This document shows positions 1-9,107 of a stretch of 64,000 nucleotides of DNA, in pieces; within the stretch, counting starts at the first letter, position 1, and every line of letters begins with the position of its first letter. Origin of the DNA: Pseudarthrobacter enclensis (GTDB taxonomy: Bacteria > Actinomycetota > Actinomycetes > Actinomycetales > Micrococcaceae); contig NZ_KQ758603.1 in the NCBI RefSeq assembly GCF_001457025.1, positions 83,943 through 147,942 of the forward strand, given 5' to 3'. Both the position numbers and the translations under genes were made by a program. Below the pieces are notes generated by a model. That model had not been told where the DNA came from. It searched no databases and saw only the letters and a program-made list of their open reading frames with translations.

Positions 1-231
1 CCCGCTCTCAGCGCCGTAGCGTTCGGCCAGGCCGGTGAGCGGGCACCGGAAGCCGTTGCCGGCGAACACCAGGGATTCGCCGGCCACTACGGCGGCCGCA
101 ACCCCCACGCGCTTGTCAGTGCGCCCGGCCAGCCCCGCCGCCAGCACGTAGACCACGCACGCCTCAATGGAGAACCACGCCAGCGTGTGCACCGCTTTGA
201 CCGCCACCACCGCGGCCGGTCGCTGGACCAT
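1..231 (-). CDS. Partial membrane protein (C-terminus outside window)
   Basis: The reverse strand is open from an ATG at 231 to the window edge, giving 77 residues with no stop. Two hydrophobic stretches (about residues 7-34 and 43-59) look like membrane helices, and a conserved-looking FRCPLTGLAERYGA segment follows. I have seen that kind of segment in small uncharacterised actinobacterial membrane proteins, but I cannot name a family. The start lies 3 nt after the stop codon of the hemerythrin gene, so the two are very probably co-transcribed leftward. It is truncated only by the window. Confidence that it is coding is high; function is unknown. Confidence 0.7.
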   Translation of the reverse strand, partial: MVQRPAAVVAVKAVHTLAWFSIEACVVYVLAAGLAGRTDKRVGVAAAVVAGESLVFAGNGFRCPLTGLAERYGAESG

Positions 232-234
232 CGG

Positions 235-957
235 CTACAGGGTCTCGGGGATGGGCCGGCCCGGGAAGAGCGTAGCGTACTGCTTCCGGTACATCCGGCG
301 GCCCACCAGCTTGTAGGCCAACCGGACCGGCGCCGGGATCTCCTTGAACAGCTCGGCGCGGTCCGCGGGCGGGTTGGTGGCCAGCACCATGCCGAGGTAG
401 GCCACCATGAATTTCTTGTCGAACTTGTCGATGCCGTGCTGGCCCACCGCCGCGGCCTCCTTCTCGGTCATCACCCGGTCCACCACCGGCATGACCTCCG
501 TGACCTCGCGGCGCAGGTGCACGTCCAGGACGGCCTTCAGGTCCTCGTACAGCGCAGCGAGTTCGGACGCGTCGGAGGGGTCCGCTGTCCGCATCCACCG
601 CAGCCGCACCGGTTCGATCCGCTCCAGCCGCTGCGTGACCTGGCGGTGGTGCTCCAGCATCTGGGCGATGTGCAGGACGCAGCCGGGGGCGCGCTGTTCC
701 AGGGGCGGGTACATCAGCAGGTCCTCGCCCTCGTGGTGGACGTGCAGCACCATGTCGAAGTTGCCCAGCACCTCCCCGACGTAGGCCGCGCGCGACGTGT
801 CGCCGGCCACCGACCGCACCAGCCCGGGCGCCTCGCCGTAGGCCCAAAGGAAGAAGCGGTGGATCCTGCGCATGGCGGCGGTCCCGGTGCACAGGACGGG
901 CCCCGGCGGGAGGGGAGCGGCGGTTTCGCCGGGCTGCATGGTGAAGAAGTCGGTCAT
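235..957 (-). CDS. Hemerythrin (HHE) domain protein
   Basis: A 240-residue protein starting at MTDFFTMQPG. An upstream in-frame Met at 1050 would only add an arginine-rich, non-conserved leader. The four-helix hemerythrin signature is visible: H33, the H74-H75-E76 cluster in HHEGED, H103/H104 in EHHRQ, and H147 with E151/E154 in HLRREVTEVMP. Such di-iron proteins bind oxygen or nitric oxide, or store iron. No membrane segment or signal peptide is visible, so it is cytoplasmic. It lies 3 nt upstream of a membrane-protein gene on the same strand. Family assignment is firm; the ligand is not known. Confidence 0.85.
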   Translation of the reverse strand: MTDFFTMQPGETAAPLPPGPVLCTGTAAMRRIHRFFLWAYGEAPGLVRSVAGDTSRAAYVGEVLGNFDMVLHVHHEGEDLLMYPPLEQRAPGCVLHIAQMLEHHRQVTQRLERIEPVRLRWMRTADPSDASELAALYEDLKAVLDVHLRREVTEVMPVVDRVMTEKEAAAVGQHGIDKFDKKFMVAYLGMVLATNPPADRAELFKEIPAPVRLAYKLVGRRMYRKQYATLFPGRPIPETL

Positions 958-1114
958 GGGAGGGCCCCTGTTCGTCGTGCGAGACCAGGCCCTCTCCCCG
1001 CGAGCATCGTAACCCCGGGCCCCACGGCAAACAATGCCGGAAAAGCTCAAGGCGTCAGGCCGGGCAGGGCGGCACCCGGAGGCGGGACCGTCGGCCGCGG
1101 GCCCGCGGTGTGAT

Positions 1115-1144
1115 GGACGACGGCGGGACGCACCGCCGTCGTCC
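1115..1144. repeat. 12-bp perfect inverted repeat (hairpin)
   Basis: GGACGACGGCGG (1115-1126) and CCGCCGTCGTCC (1133-1144) form a perfect 12-bp stem with a 6-nt loop. It lies between the divergent hemerythrin gene (start 957) and the secreted protein gene (start 1209). It cannot be a terminator for either unless an unseen transcript enters. It may be an operator or a 5' leader hairpin. The GCCGTCGTCC half recurs in other intergenic repeats of this window. Confidence 0.5.
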
Positions 1145-1208
1145 CCTCGCCAAAGTGAGGGGCTGCTTCCCCTACCCAGCCCGCCGGCGCGGGCGCAAGA
1201 TAGCCCCT

Positions 1209-2075
1209 ATGACGAAGAAGCTGACAGGTGTGTTCCTGGCCCTCCTGGGTCTGCTGGCCGCAGGAATGGCTCCGGCTGCGGCAGCACCGCCCGCCGGCGG
1301 CACGGACCCGGTGGGCAACGATGTGTCCTGGCCCCAGTGCGGCAAGACGCTGCCCGCATCCCCGGCTTTCGCGATCGTGGGCGTGACCGGAGGGCTGGCT
1401 AACAACACGAATCCCTGCCTCCGTGACCAGCTCGACTGGGCGGCGGGCAAGGCAACCGGCGGAACCACCCAACCGAAGGTCGCCTTGTACGTGAACACCG
1501 CCAACCCGGGGCACGAGGGCTCCTGGTGGCCATCATCCAACACCTACGGGAACGCCAGCGTTCCCAATCCCTACGGGACATGTGACGCCAAGGGTGCAGC
1601 TGAGGGGCCAGTAGACCTGCCGTGCTCCTACATGTACGGCTACGCCAAGGCCTACGACGACGCCACCATCCGGGGCATCACGAACCCCGGCAACTACGTC
1701 TGGTGGCTGGATGTGGAGACCGGCAACAGCTGGCAGACAGGCACCTCGAACGCCACGGCCCTGAACCGCGCCACGCTCGAAGGGATGGCCGGCTACTTCA
1801 AGGGCATCACCGCTGGCCGGACGGACCCGAACGGGAAGCCGGCCGGGGTGGGCATCTACTCCACCGGCAGCCAGTGGGGAACCATCGCGGGGACGGTGCC
1901 GGCGGGCAGCCCCCTGGCCGGCCTGCCCAGCTGGCTGGCGGGGGCCAAAACCCTGCGGGGAGCGCAATCGAACTGCTCCCTGCCTGGCCTGACCCCCGGC
2001 AGCCCGGTCACGGTGACCCAGTACGTCTCGGCCGGACTGGACTACGACAACGCCTGTAAGCCGGCAGCTAAATAG
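1209..2075 (+). CDS. Secreted GH25-like (TIM-barrel) protein
   Basis: A 288-residue protein. The start at MTKKLTG gives a clean Sec signal peptide: a KK n-region, a hydrophobic core and an AAAAP cleavage zone near residue 26. The mature part begins with the motif NDVSWPQCG and carries WWLDVETGNSW, the acidic D-x-E strand expected of GH25-type lysozyme-like barrels. Four or more Cys suggest disulfides, fitting export. The sequence is close to a group of Streptomyces and Arthrobacter exoproteins normally annotated as hypothetical. A role in peptidoglycan or glycan hydrolysis is inferred from the fold only. It stands alone, convergent with phoD. Confidence 0.75.
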   Translation: MTKKLTGVFLALLGLLAAGMAPAAAAPPAGGTDPVGNDVSWPQCGKTLPASPAFAIVGVTGGLANNTNPCLRDQLDWAAGKATGGTTQPKVALYVNTANPGHEGSWWPSSNTYGNASVPNPYGTCDAKGAAEGPVDLPCSYMYGYAKAYDDATIRGITNPGNYVWWLDVETGNSWQTGTSNATALNRATLEGMAGYFKGITAGRTDPNGKPAGVGIYSTGSQWGTIAGTVPAGSPLAGLPSWLAGAKTLRGAQSNCSLPGLTPGSPVTVTQYVSAGLDYDNACKPAAK

Positions 2076-2149
2076 GCAGCCACCTAGCCTCCGGGAGCCC
2101 CGCCAGCGCGTTTGCGTCACTTATGGCTGGAACCGGATCACGCGAAGGG

Positions 2150-3739
2150 TCAGGCGCGCGCCTGGAGGCCCGGGACTCCGTCACGGATCTCGAAGGAGGC
2201 CTTCGTGGACACCGGTGCGCCCGGCGTCGTGACATGGTCCAGGACCCGGAAATCGGCGGTCATGGCGTCCCTGGTGATGCGGGTGTTCACGTAGCCGCGG
2301 TTGTCGTTGTAGAACTTCAGGTGCGGATTCCACGCCATGACCGGGTCCGTGGTGGAGCCGGTGCCGTTGCCTGTGGAAGTGATGGACGTGCACACCAGCT
2401 CCGAGCCCACCACGGGGGAGGCCGGGTCCTTGTAGTCCACCTTGACGTCGTTGGCCCAGTTGCGGTGCACGTCGCCGGTGAGGACGACGGCGTTGCGGAC
2501 GTTGGCGTCCACCCAGCCCCGGGTGATGCGCCGGCGGGAGGATACGTACCCGTCCCAGCCGTCCATCGACACGTCGTCCACGTCCAGGGCCTGGGCGCGG
2601 TCCCGTTCGGCGAAGAAGACCTGCTGGCCCAGGATGTCCCACCGCTGGGTGGAGTTTTTGAAACCCTCCAGCAGCCACTTTTCCTGCTCGGCGCCGGTGA
2701 TGGTCCGGTCCTCGGCCAGGCGCTCCGCCACGTTCTTCTTCCAGCCGTCGCCGGCGAGCTGGTCGTCGCGGTACTGCCGGGTGTCCATCATGTGGAAGTT
2801 GGCCAGCTGGCCCCACTGGATCCTGCGGTAGATCTTCATGTCCGGCCCGGCCGGCAGGGACGACGGGCGCAGCGGCATGTTCTCGTAGTACGCCTGGAAC
2901 GCTGCCGCCCGGCGTCGGCGGAAGTTCGCGGTGGTGTCATTGAGCTGGCCGGCGTCGCTGTTCTCCGGGACGTCGTCCGCCCAGTTGTTGTCCACCTCGT
3001 GGTCATCCCAGACCACCGCCCAGGGCGCGATGGCGTGCGAGGCCTGCAGGTCGGCGTCGGCCTTGTACTGTGCGTGGCGCTGCCGGTAGGTCTCCAGTGT
3101 GACGGTCTCCGGGCCCTCATGGTCGCGCGGGTTGCCGCCGCCGAGCACGTAGCTGCCCTTCTTGTACTCGTAGAGGTAGTCGCCCAGGTGCAGCACCAGG
3201 TCCGGGTGATCCTCGGCCAGGCGCTTGTAGGCGGTGAAGTAGCCGTGCTCGTACTGGGCGCAGCTGGCGAACGCCATGGCCAGCGCGGCGGGCGTCTCGT
3301 GCAGGGCAGGGGTGGTGAGGGTGCGGCCCACAGGGCTGACATGGCGGCCGGCGCGGAACCGGTAGAAGTACTCGCGTCCCGCCTTCAATCCCCGCAGCTC
3401 AACGTGCACCGAGTGCGCGGACTCGGGACGGGCCTGCTCCACGCCGCTGGCCACCACCTTGCGCATGCCCTGGTCTTCGGCCACTTCCCACTGCACGGCC
3501 ACGGGGCGGGAGGGCATGCCGCCCAGGCCGTCCTCCGCCACCGGGTTCAGCGCCAGGCGCGTCCACAGCACGAAGCCGTCCGGCCACGGCTCGCCGGACG
3601 CGATGCCGAGCAGGAAGGGGTCGGTGCGGAGGCCGGCGTCGTCTGCGGTGGAAACCGCGACGGCGGCACTTGGCAGGGCGGCGACGATGCCTGCGCCCAG
3701 GCCGGCGGAGATGAGGGTTCTGCGGGAAATGTTGTCCAT
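2150..3739 (-). CDS. phoD: Alkaline phosphatase D family protein, Tat-exported
   Basis: A 529-residue PhoD-like phosphodiesterase/phosphatase that releases phosphate from organic esters outside the cell. The N-terminus has a twin-arginine motif (SRRTLISAG, residues 5-13) and a hydrophobic stretch ending near ALPSAAVA. A PhoD N-terminal beta domain (about 37-130) follows, then the metallophosphatase core with GDYLYEY (about 186), WDDHEVDNNWADD (about 247) and TGDVHRNW (about 423), which supply iron and calcium ligands. The length is normal for the family. The gene is divergent from the SDR gene at 3921 with 180 nt between them. Such genes are often phosphate-starvation controlled, but I could not define a PhoP box here. 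Confidence 0.92.
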   Translation of the reverse strand: MDNISRRTLISAGLGAGIVAALPSAAVAVSTADDAGLRTDPFLLGIASGEPWPDGFVLWTRLALNPVAEDGLGGMPSRPVAVQWEVAEDQGMRKVVASGVEQARPESAHSVHVELRGLKAGREYFYRFRAGRHVSPVGRTLTTPALHETPAALAMAFASCAQYEHGYFTAYKRLAEDHPDLVLHLGDYLYEYKKGSYVLGGGNPRDHEGPETVTLETYRQRHAQYKADADLQASHAIAPWAVVWDDHEVDNNWADDVPENSDAGQLNDTTANFRRRRAAAFQAYYENMPLRPSSLPAGPDMKIYRRIQWGQLANFHMMDTRQYRDDQLAGDGWKKNVAERLAEDRTITGAEQEKWLLEGFKNSTQRWDILGQQVFFAERDRAQALDVDDVSMDGWDGYVSSRRRITRGWVDANVRNAVVLTGDVHRNWANDVKVDYKDPASPVVGSELVCTSITSTGNGTGSTTDPVMAWNPHLKFYNDNRGYVNTRITRDAMTADFRVLDHVTTPGAPVSTKASFEIRDGVPGLQARA

Positions 3740-3920
3740 GCTCCGAACCTAGGAAGGCCAGCTGGACAATCTCTGAGGGGGATATGAATGGACGGTTAAC
3801 TGCGTGACAAGAACAGTCGATCCCAAGCGTAACCCCCGTGGGCCGTTGGACTCTGGCCCCGGGTGAGGACTGACGGGACAGTGGTAGCCGGACCCTGCAC
3901 TGCCAAACGAAGGAACCACC

Positions 3921-4703
3921 ATGCCCCGCACCTCCGTCATCACCGGCTCCGCCTCCGGAATCGGCAAGGCCACCAGGGAACTGCTGGAGGGCCGCGGTGA
4001 ACGCGTCATTGGGGTGGACATCCATGACGCCGACGTGGTGGCGGACCTCGCCACCACAGACGGCCGGACCGCGATGGTGGACGCGGTGCGGACCGCTGCC
4101 GGCGGCAGCATCGACGCCGTGTACGCCGTGGCCGGACTCGCCCTGCCCGCCCCTGCCACCGTGGCCGTGAACTACTTCGGCACCGTGGCCACGCTGGAAG
4201 GCCTGCGGCCGCTGCTGGCCGGCTCGGACGCGCCGCGCGCCCTGCTGGTCTCCTCCATGGCGGCCCTCATGGCCACCGACGATGAGCTCGTGGCCCTGCT
4301 GGCCGCCGGGGACGAACCGGCAGCCTTGGCCCGTGCGGAGGTCCTGGCCAAGGAACCCGCCGCCACCGGCCAGCTGATCTACTCGTCCACCAAGCTGGGG
4401 CTTTCCCGTTGGGTCCGCCGCCGGGCAGCCGCCGGGGAGTGGGCCGGCGCCGGCATCCCGCTGAACGCCGTCTCGCCCGGCATCATCGCCACGCCCATGA
4501 CCGCTGACCTGATCGCCACCCCCGAGGGCCGCGAAGCACTGCTGGGGATCGTGCCGATGCCGCTGAACGGCATCGCCGAGCCCATCGTGGTGGCCCGCTT
4601 GCTGGCGTGGCTGAACAGCCCCGACAACACGCACTTGTGCGGGCAGGTCATCTACGTGGACGGCGGCAGCGACGTGGTCCTGCGCGGCGATTCAGTGTGG
4701 TGA
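3921..4703 (+). CDS. SDR oxidoreductase, 3-alpha-hydroxysteroid dehydrogenase-like
   Basis: A 260-residue classical short-chain dehydrogenase. The cofactor motif TGSASGIG occupies residues 8-15. The active site is Y154-x3-K158 (YSSTK), preceded by the serine of VSSMAAL. The compact length and the missing NNAG region (replaced by YAVAGLALPAP) resemble 3-alpha-hydroxysteroid dehydrogenase/carbonyl reductase of the Comamonas type rather than FabG. The substrate is uncertain. An AAGGAACC sequence precedes the ATG. It is convergent with the GAF regulator gene, whose stop is 9 nt beyond this one. Confidence 0.85.
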   Translation: MPRTSVITGSASGIGKATRELLEGRGERVIGVDIHDADVVADLATTDGRTAMVDAVRTAAGGSIDAVYAVAGLALPAPATVAVNYFGTVATLEGLRPLLAGSDAPRALLVSSMAALMATDDELVALLAAGDEPAALARAEVLAKEPAATGQLIYSSTKLGLSRWVRRRAAAGEWAGAGIPLNAVSPGIIATPMTADLIATPEGREALLGIVPMPLNGIAEPIVVARLLAWLNSPDNTHLCGQVIYVDGGSDVVLRGDSVW

Positions 4704-4712
4704 GGGCGGGGT

Positions 4713-6014
4713 TCACACGCCGGCGCTCGCCCGGAAAGCCAGGTACCGGGCATCGTTGAGCCCCACCAGCCCGCCCAGGGCATCCACGGCAAGGGAATCA
4801 GCAGCCCCCATATCCGTTGAAAGCCAACGCACCAGCAGGTCGGCATCCCCGCTGGCCCGCACGGCGGATGCCACGGCGAGGTCCAGCTGGTCACGCAGCA
4901 GTTGGACGGCCAGCGTGCCGGACCGGCTGAGCAGGGGAGCGCGGTAGGCCTCCACCGCCTCGCCAACCATGCCGGCCCGCAGCAGCCTTAATACCCGCCC
5001 TGAGTCGGTATGCCCGGCCAATCCCGGGGCCAGCCGGTACGGGGTGGACTCCACGGCGCCGCCCAGCATGGACCGCACGCGGAACATCTCGGTCCGGATG
5101 GCCTGCGGGGTTCCGGCATCTCCATGGAGCTCGCAGGCCAGTTCCTCCGCGGACCAGCCCTGCGACCGGGAATCCAGCAGCGCCAGGATTTCCGCCCGCC
5201 GCAGGGTCAGCGGTGCGCGGCTCCCGTCAGCGAACACCGCCGCGGGCTTGTCGCCGAGCAGTTCCAGGGACTTTACCGCCACGGATCGTGCCGAAGCGGG
5301 CGTGGGCCGCAGCGGCGCGCCCACGGACGTGGCAGCCACCGAAGAGAAGGCACCCGGGTGAGTGCCGCCGTCGGACGTTCCCAGCAAGGCCTCCGCCACG
5401 CGCACGGCACACCGCACCATCCGCAGCGTGTCCGCGCTGATGGTATCCAGCGGTCCCGAAACATCCAGCACGCCCAGCACCCGTCCCGTGGCCGGGTCCG
5501 TGATGGGCGCCGCCGTGCAGGCCCACTCGTGGTGCGTGCGCACCAAGTGTTCCGCGGAAAACAGCTGGACAGGGCCGCCGGTGACCAGGGCCTCGCTGAT
5601 GGCGTTGGTCCCGATACCGGCCTCGGACCAGTCGGCACCTTCCAGGAACTCCAGCTGGTCTGCCCGGCGGAGGACCTCGGGGCTGCCTACCCGCCACAGG
5701 ACCTCGCCGCCGGCGTCGGTCAGTACCAGCAGGTGCCGCCCGGAGCGGGAATCGTCGGCCAGGAGGTCTTGGAGGGCTGGCATCACCTGCTGCAGGCGAT
5801 GTTCCCGGCGGATTTTCAGTACCTCGGAGACCTCGTGCAGGTGCCGCGGGCTGTGCTGGTCCGGGCTGATGCCCAAGGCCATGGACCGGTGCCAGGAGTC
5901 CACCAGCCGTGTGGGAATTTCAGGCCGCTGGACTCCGGCAATCACCAGCTCATGCGCACGCCGGAGCGTCCGCGCATACGTCGCCGGGTCCGAAAATTTC
6001 AGGCCGTGGTCCAC
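4713..6014 (-). CDS. GAF-domain transcriptional regulator, AcoR-like without AAA+ domain
   Basis: A 433-residue protein. Residues 15-70 (AHELVIAGVQRPEIPTRLVDSWHRS) match the N-terminal segment of acetoin-catabolism regulators, and a GAF sensor follows (about 75-215, including GIGTNAISEAL and HEWACTAAPI). No AAA+/sigma-54 interaction module is present. The C-terminal half instead has a putative winged-helix region (LRRAEILALLDSRSQGWSAEEL onward), a form common in actinobacteria, which lack sigma-54. It is divergent from the monooxygenase/dehydrogenase pair starting at 6156, so it probably controls that operon in response to a small ketone or alcohol. The effector is inferred, not shown. Confidence 0.8.
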   Translation of the reverse strand: MDHGLKFSDPATYARTLRRAHELVIAGVQRPEIPTRLVDSWHRSMALGISPDQHSPRHLHEVSEVLKIRREHRLQQVMPALQDLLADDSRSGRHLLVLTDAGGEVLWRVGSPEVLRRADQLEFLEGADWSEAGIGTNAISEALVTGGPVQLFSAEHLVRTHHEWACTAAPITDPATGRVLGVLDVSGPLDTISADTLRMVRCAVRVAEALLGTSDGGTHPGAFSSVAATSVGAPLRPTPASARSVAVKSLELLGDKPAAVFADGSRAPLTLRRAEILALLDSRSQGWSAEELACELHGDAGTPQAIRTEMFRVRSMLGGAVESTPYRLAPGLAGHTDSGRVLRLLRAGMVGEAVEAYRAPLLSRSGTLAVQLLRDQLDLAVASAVRASGDADLLVRWLSTDMGAADSLAVDALGGLVGLNDARYLAFRASAGV

Positions 6015-6155
6015 GTTTCCTCCTCACAGCCGGCACCCTTGCCGGATCCGTGTAACGCCGCTGTTACCCCTGCCGGGTTCCACTAGTGATGCAGCTCACG
6101 CCCGCCCCAGCATATCGGGCAGGCGGAGCCCAAGGAACAGCACAAAGGAGTGGAG

Positions 6156-7946
6156 ATGACCCAAACACCCACCGCTGCCGCCCAAGCGTGGCTTTCCGGC
6201 CTGGACGATGCGCTGCAGCGGCGCGACGTGGATGCCGCGCTGGAACTCTTCGAGGACGGCGCCTACTGGCGGGACTTCGTGGCTTTCACCTGGAACCTGA
6301 AAACCCTGGAAGGCAAGGCGGAGATCCGCCGCATGCTGGAGGCCACCCTTGACCGCGTGCAGCCCTCCAACTGGGCGCTGGCCGAGGACGCCACCGGGGA
6401 CGCAGAGAACACCGAAGCCTGGATCACCTTCGAGACTGGAGCGGCCCGCGGGTACGGGCACCTCCGGCTCCGCAACGGAAAATGCTGGACGCTCTTGACC
6501 ACCATGCAGGAACTCAAGGGTTTCGAGGAGAAGAAGGGCCCGCGGCGCGAGCAGGGCGTGGCCCACGAGATTGTCCGCGGCCGCCGGTCCTGGAAGGAAC
6601 TCAAGGAAGAGCAGGAAGCCCGGCTTGGCTATGAGGAACAGCCGTACTGCGTGATCATCGGCGGCGGGCAGGGCGGTATTGGCCTGGCTGCCCGGCTGAA
6701 GCGGCTAGGCGTGCCCACCATCATCGTCGAAAAGAACCAGAACCCCGGGGACTCCTGGCGGAACCGGTACAAGTCCCTGCACCTGCACGACCCCGTCTGG
6801 TACGACCACCTGCCCTACCTGAAGTTCCCGGACGACTGGCCGGTCTTCGCCGCCAAGGACAAGATCGGCGACTGGCTGGAGCACTACACCCGCATCATGG
6901 AGCTGAACTACTGGTCCGGCACCGAGTGCGTGAAGGCAGCGTACGACGACGGCACGCAGGAATGGGAGGTCAGCGTCCTCCGCAACGGCGAACCCGTGAC
7001 GCTCCGGCCCCGGCAGCTCATCTTCGCCCTGGGCGTCTCCGGCTACCCGAACATCCCCACCTTTGATGGCGCCGAGTCCTTCCTCGGGGAACAGCGCCAC
7101 TCCTCCCAGCACCCCGGCGGCGGGGACTGGACGGGCAAGAAGGCCGTGGTGATCGGCTCCAACAACTCCGCGCACGACATCTGCGCCGACCTCTGGGAGC
7201 ACGGCGCCGACGTCACCATGGTCCAGCGGTCCTCCACCCACATCGCCCGCAGCGAGTCCCTGATGGACCTTGCGCTGGGCGACCTGTACTCGGAGCGCGC
7301 GCTCGCCGCCGGCGTGACTACGGAAAAGGCGGACCTGCTGTTCGCCTCGCTCCCCATGCGCGTACTGCCGGAGGCCCAGGTGCCGGTGTACCAGGAGATG
7401 GCTAAGCGGGATGCGGAGTTCTACTCCCAGCTGGAGGCCGCCGGGTTCGACCTGGACTTCGGCGTGGACGGCTCCGGACTGTTCGTGAAGTACCTGCGGC
7501 GCGGTTCCGGCTACTACATCGACGTCGGCGCCTCCCAGCTGATCATCGATGGCCGGGTGAAGCTGAAAAACGGGCAGGTTACCAAGATCACCGGCAACGC
7601 CGTGGTGATGGACGACGGCACCGAACTGGAGGCGGACCTGATTGTCTACGCCACCGGCTACGGGTCCATGAACGGGTGGCTGGCGGACCTGGTCTCGCCC
7701 GAGATCGCCGACCGCGTGGGCAAATGCTGGGGATACGGCTCTGACACGCCAAAAGACCCTGGTCCCTGGGAGGGGGAGCTGCGCAATATGTGGAAGCCCA
7801 CCAACGTGCCACAGCTCTGGATCCATGGCGGCAACCTGCACCAGAGCCGGCACTACTCGGCCTACCTGGCGCTGCAGCTCAAGGCCAGGATGGAAGGACT
7901 CGAAACCCCGGTCTACGAACTGCAGCCCAGCCACCACACCCGCTAA
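6156..7946 (+). CDS. Flavin-containing monooxygenase with N-terminal SnoaL-like domain
   Basis: A 596-residue flavoprotein. The start is placed at ATG 6156, 5 nt after an AAAGGAG ribosome site; an in-frame GTG at 6150 lies inside that site. Residues 1-125 resemble a SnoaL/NTF2-like domain. The FMO part has the FAD motif GGGQGGIG (169-176), the FxGxxxHS fingerprint (FLGEQRHSSQH), the NADPH motif GSNNSAHD and the ATGYGS segment. It should use NADPH and O2 to oxygenate a ketone or other soft nucleophile (Baeyer-Villiger or N/S-oxidation). The dehydrogenase starts 12 nt downstream, so a short catabolic pathway for an alcohol/ketone is likely. The true substrate is unknown. Confidence 0.88.
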   Translation: MTQTPTAAAQAWLSGLDDALQRRDVDAALELFEDGAYWRDFVAFTWNLKTLEGKAEIRRMLEATLDRVQPSNWALAEDATGDAENTEAWITFETGAARGYGHLRLRNGKCWTLLTTMQELKGFEEKKGPRREQGVAHEIVRGRRSWKELKEEQEARLGYEEQPYCVIIGGGQGGIGLAARLKRLGVPTIIVEKNQNPGDSWRNRYKSLHLHDPVWYDHLPYLKFPDDWPVFAAKDKIGDWLEHYTRIMELNYWSGTECVKAAYDDGTQEWEVSVLRNGEPVTLRPRQLIFALGVSGYPNIPTFDGAESFLGEQRHSSQHPGGGDWTGKKAVVIGSNNSAHDICADLWEHGADVTMVQRSSTHIARSESLMDLALGDLYSERALAAGVTTEKADLLFASLPMRVLPEAQVPVYQEMAKRDAEFYSQLEAAGFDLDFGVDGSGLFVKYLRRGSGYYIDVGASQLIIDGRVKLKNGQVTKITGNAVVMDDGTELEADLIVYATGYGSMNGWLADLVSPEIADRVGKCWGYGSDTPKDPGPWEGELRNMWKPTNVPQLWIHGGNLHQSRHYSAYLALQLKARMEGLETPVYELQPSHHTR

Positions 7947-7958
7947 GGAGAACCCATC

Positions 7959-9014
7959 ATGAAGGCAGCACGTTTCCACGCCCGCAAGGACATCCGGATC
8001 GAGGACATCCCCGAGCCGGAACTGCGGGCCGGTGCGGTGAAGATTGACGTCGCGTGGTGCGGCATCTGCGGCACCGACCTGCACGAGTACCTGGAGGGGC
8101 CCATCTTTTGCCCCGCGCCGGGGCATCCGCACCCGCTCTCCCATGAGGAGTCGCCGGTGACCCTGGGGCACGAATTCTCCGGGACTGTGTCCGACGTCGG
8201 CGAAGGCGTGGAGGGGCTGGAAGTGGGTGACAACGTCGTCGTCGAACCCTACTTCGTGGACGGTACCTGCGATATGTGCCAGGCGGGCAGCTACCACCTG
8301 TGCCGGCAGATGGGGTTCATTGGGTTGTCCGGCGGCGGGGGAGGGCTGAGCGAGAAGATCGTGGTGGACCAGCGGTGGGTGCACCCCATCGGCAACATCC
8401 CGCTGGACGAGGCCGCGTTGATCGAACCGCTCTCGGTGGCCCACCACGCGGTGGAACGCAGCGGCGTCAAGGCAGGCGACGTGGCCCTGGTGGGCGGGTC
8501 CGGTCCCATCGGCCTGCTCACCGCGGCCGTCCTCAAAGGCATGGGCGTGACCACGATCATCAGTGAGCTCACCCAGGCCCGCAAGGAGAAAGCCACCTCC
8601 AGCGGCGTGGCGGACCACGTCCTGGACCCCAGCAAGGAGGACGTCCCCGCACGGGTGCGCGAACTCACCGGGGGAGCGGGGGCCGACGTCGCGTTCGAAT
8701 GCGCCGGCGTGAATGCCGTGCTGGACACCATGCTCGACGCCGTCCGGCCCGGCGCCGTGGTGGTCAACGTGTCCATCTGGGGTGCACCCGCCACCATCGA
8801 CATGCAGAAGATCGTGCTCAAGGAAATCGACCTGCGCGGCACCATCGCCTACGTCCGCGACCACCCGGCCGTCATCAGGATGGTGCAGGAGGGCAAGGTG
8901 GACCTCAAGCCCTTCATCACCGGCCGGATCGCCTTGGAGGACCTGGTGGAACAGGGCTTCGACACCCTGATCAACCACAAGGACACCGCGGTGAAGGTGC
9001 TGGTGCATCCGTAG
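7959..9014 (+). CDS. Zinc-dependent (R,R)-butanediol dehydrogenase-like alcohol dehydrogenase
   Basis: A 351-residue medium-chain dehydrogenase. The catalytic zinc residues are visible in CGICGTDLHE and GHEFSG. The structural zinc lobe is reduced: CDMCQAGSYHLC supplies three Cys. The NAD-binding glycine motif is GGSGPIG. The GPIFCPAPGHPHPLSHEESPVTLGHE insertion is typical of 2,3-butanediol dehydrogenases. It is probably translated from a ribosome site overlapping the monooxygenase stop (TAAGGAG). It should interconvert a vicinal diol or secondary alcohol and the ketone; with the FMO it may funnel the ketone onward. The exact substrate is inferred. Confidence 0.88.
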   Translation: MKAARFHARKDIRIEDIPEPELRAGAVKIDVAWCGICGTDLHEYLEGPIFCPAPGHPHPLSHEESPVTLGHEFSGTVSDVGEGVEGLEVGDNVVVEPYFVDGTCDMCQAGSYHLCRQMGFIGLSGGGGGLSEKIVVDQRWVHPIGNIPLDEAALIEPLSVAHHAVERSGVKAGDVALVGGSGPIGLLTAAVLKGMGVTTIISELTQARKEKATSSGVADHVLDPSKEDVPARVRELTGGAGADVAFECAGVNAVLDTMLDAVRPGAVVVNVSIWGAPATIDMQKIVLKEIDLRGTIAYVRDHPAVIRMVQEGKVDLKPFITGRIALEDLVEQGFDTLINHKDTAVKVLVHP

Positions 9015-9062
9015 ACCCGAGACCTTGGTCCCTGTTCCGGCGCCAAACCTCCGGCGTAGCGT

Positions 9063-9095
9063 GGATGTGGGTCCCGCAACCGCGGGCCCGCATCC
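9063..9095. other. Long imperfect hairpin upstream of lipoprotein gene
   Basis: GGATGTGGGTCCCGC (9063-9077) pairs with GCGGGCCCGCATCC (9082-9095) around an AACC loop, with one wobble pair and one bulge. It lies between the dehydrogenase stop and the next start, directly before the AAGGGGG ribosome site. No T-run follows, so it may be a processing or attenuation hairpin rather than a simple terminator. Confidence 0.4.
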
Positions 9096-9107
9096 AAGGG
9101 GGCAACC

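Noticed and set aside
2123..3787. 554-residue rightward open frame
   Set aside because: Antisense of phoD; no domain or signal seen.
6705..9008. 767-residue leftward open frame
   Set aside because: Exact antisense of the FMO and dehydrogenase genes, with His/Val/Gln-rich composition typical of shadows in high-GC DNA.
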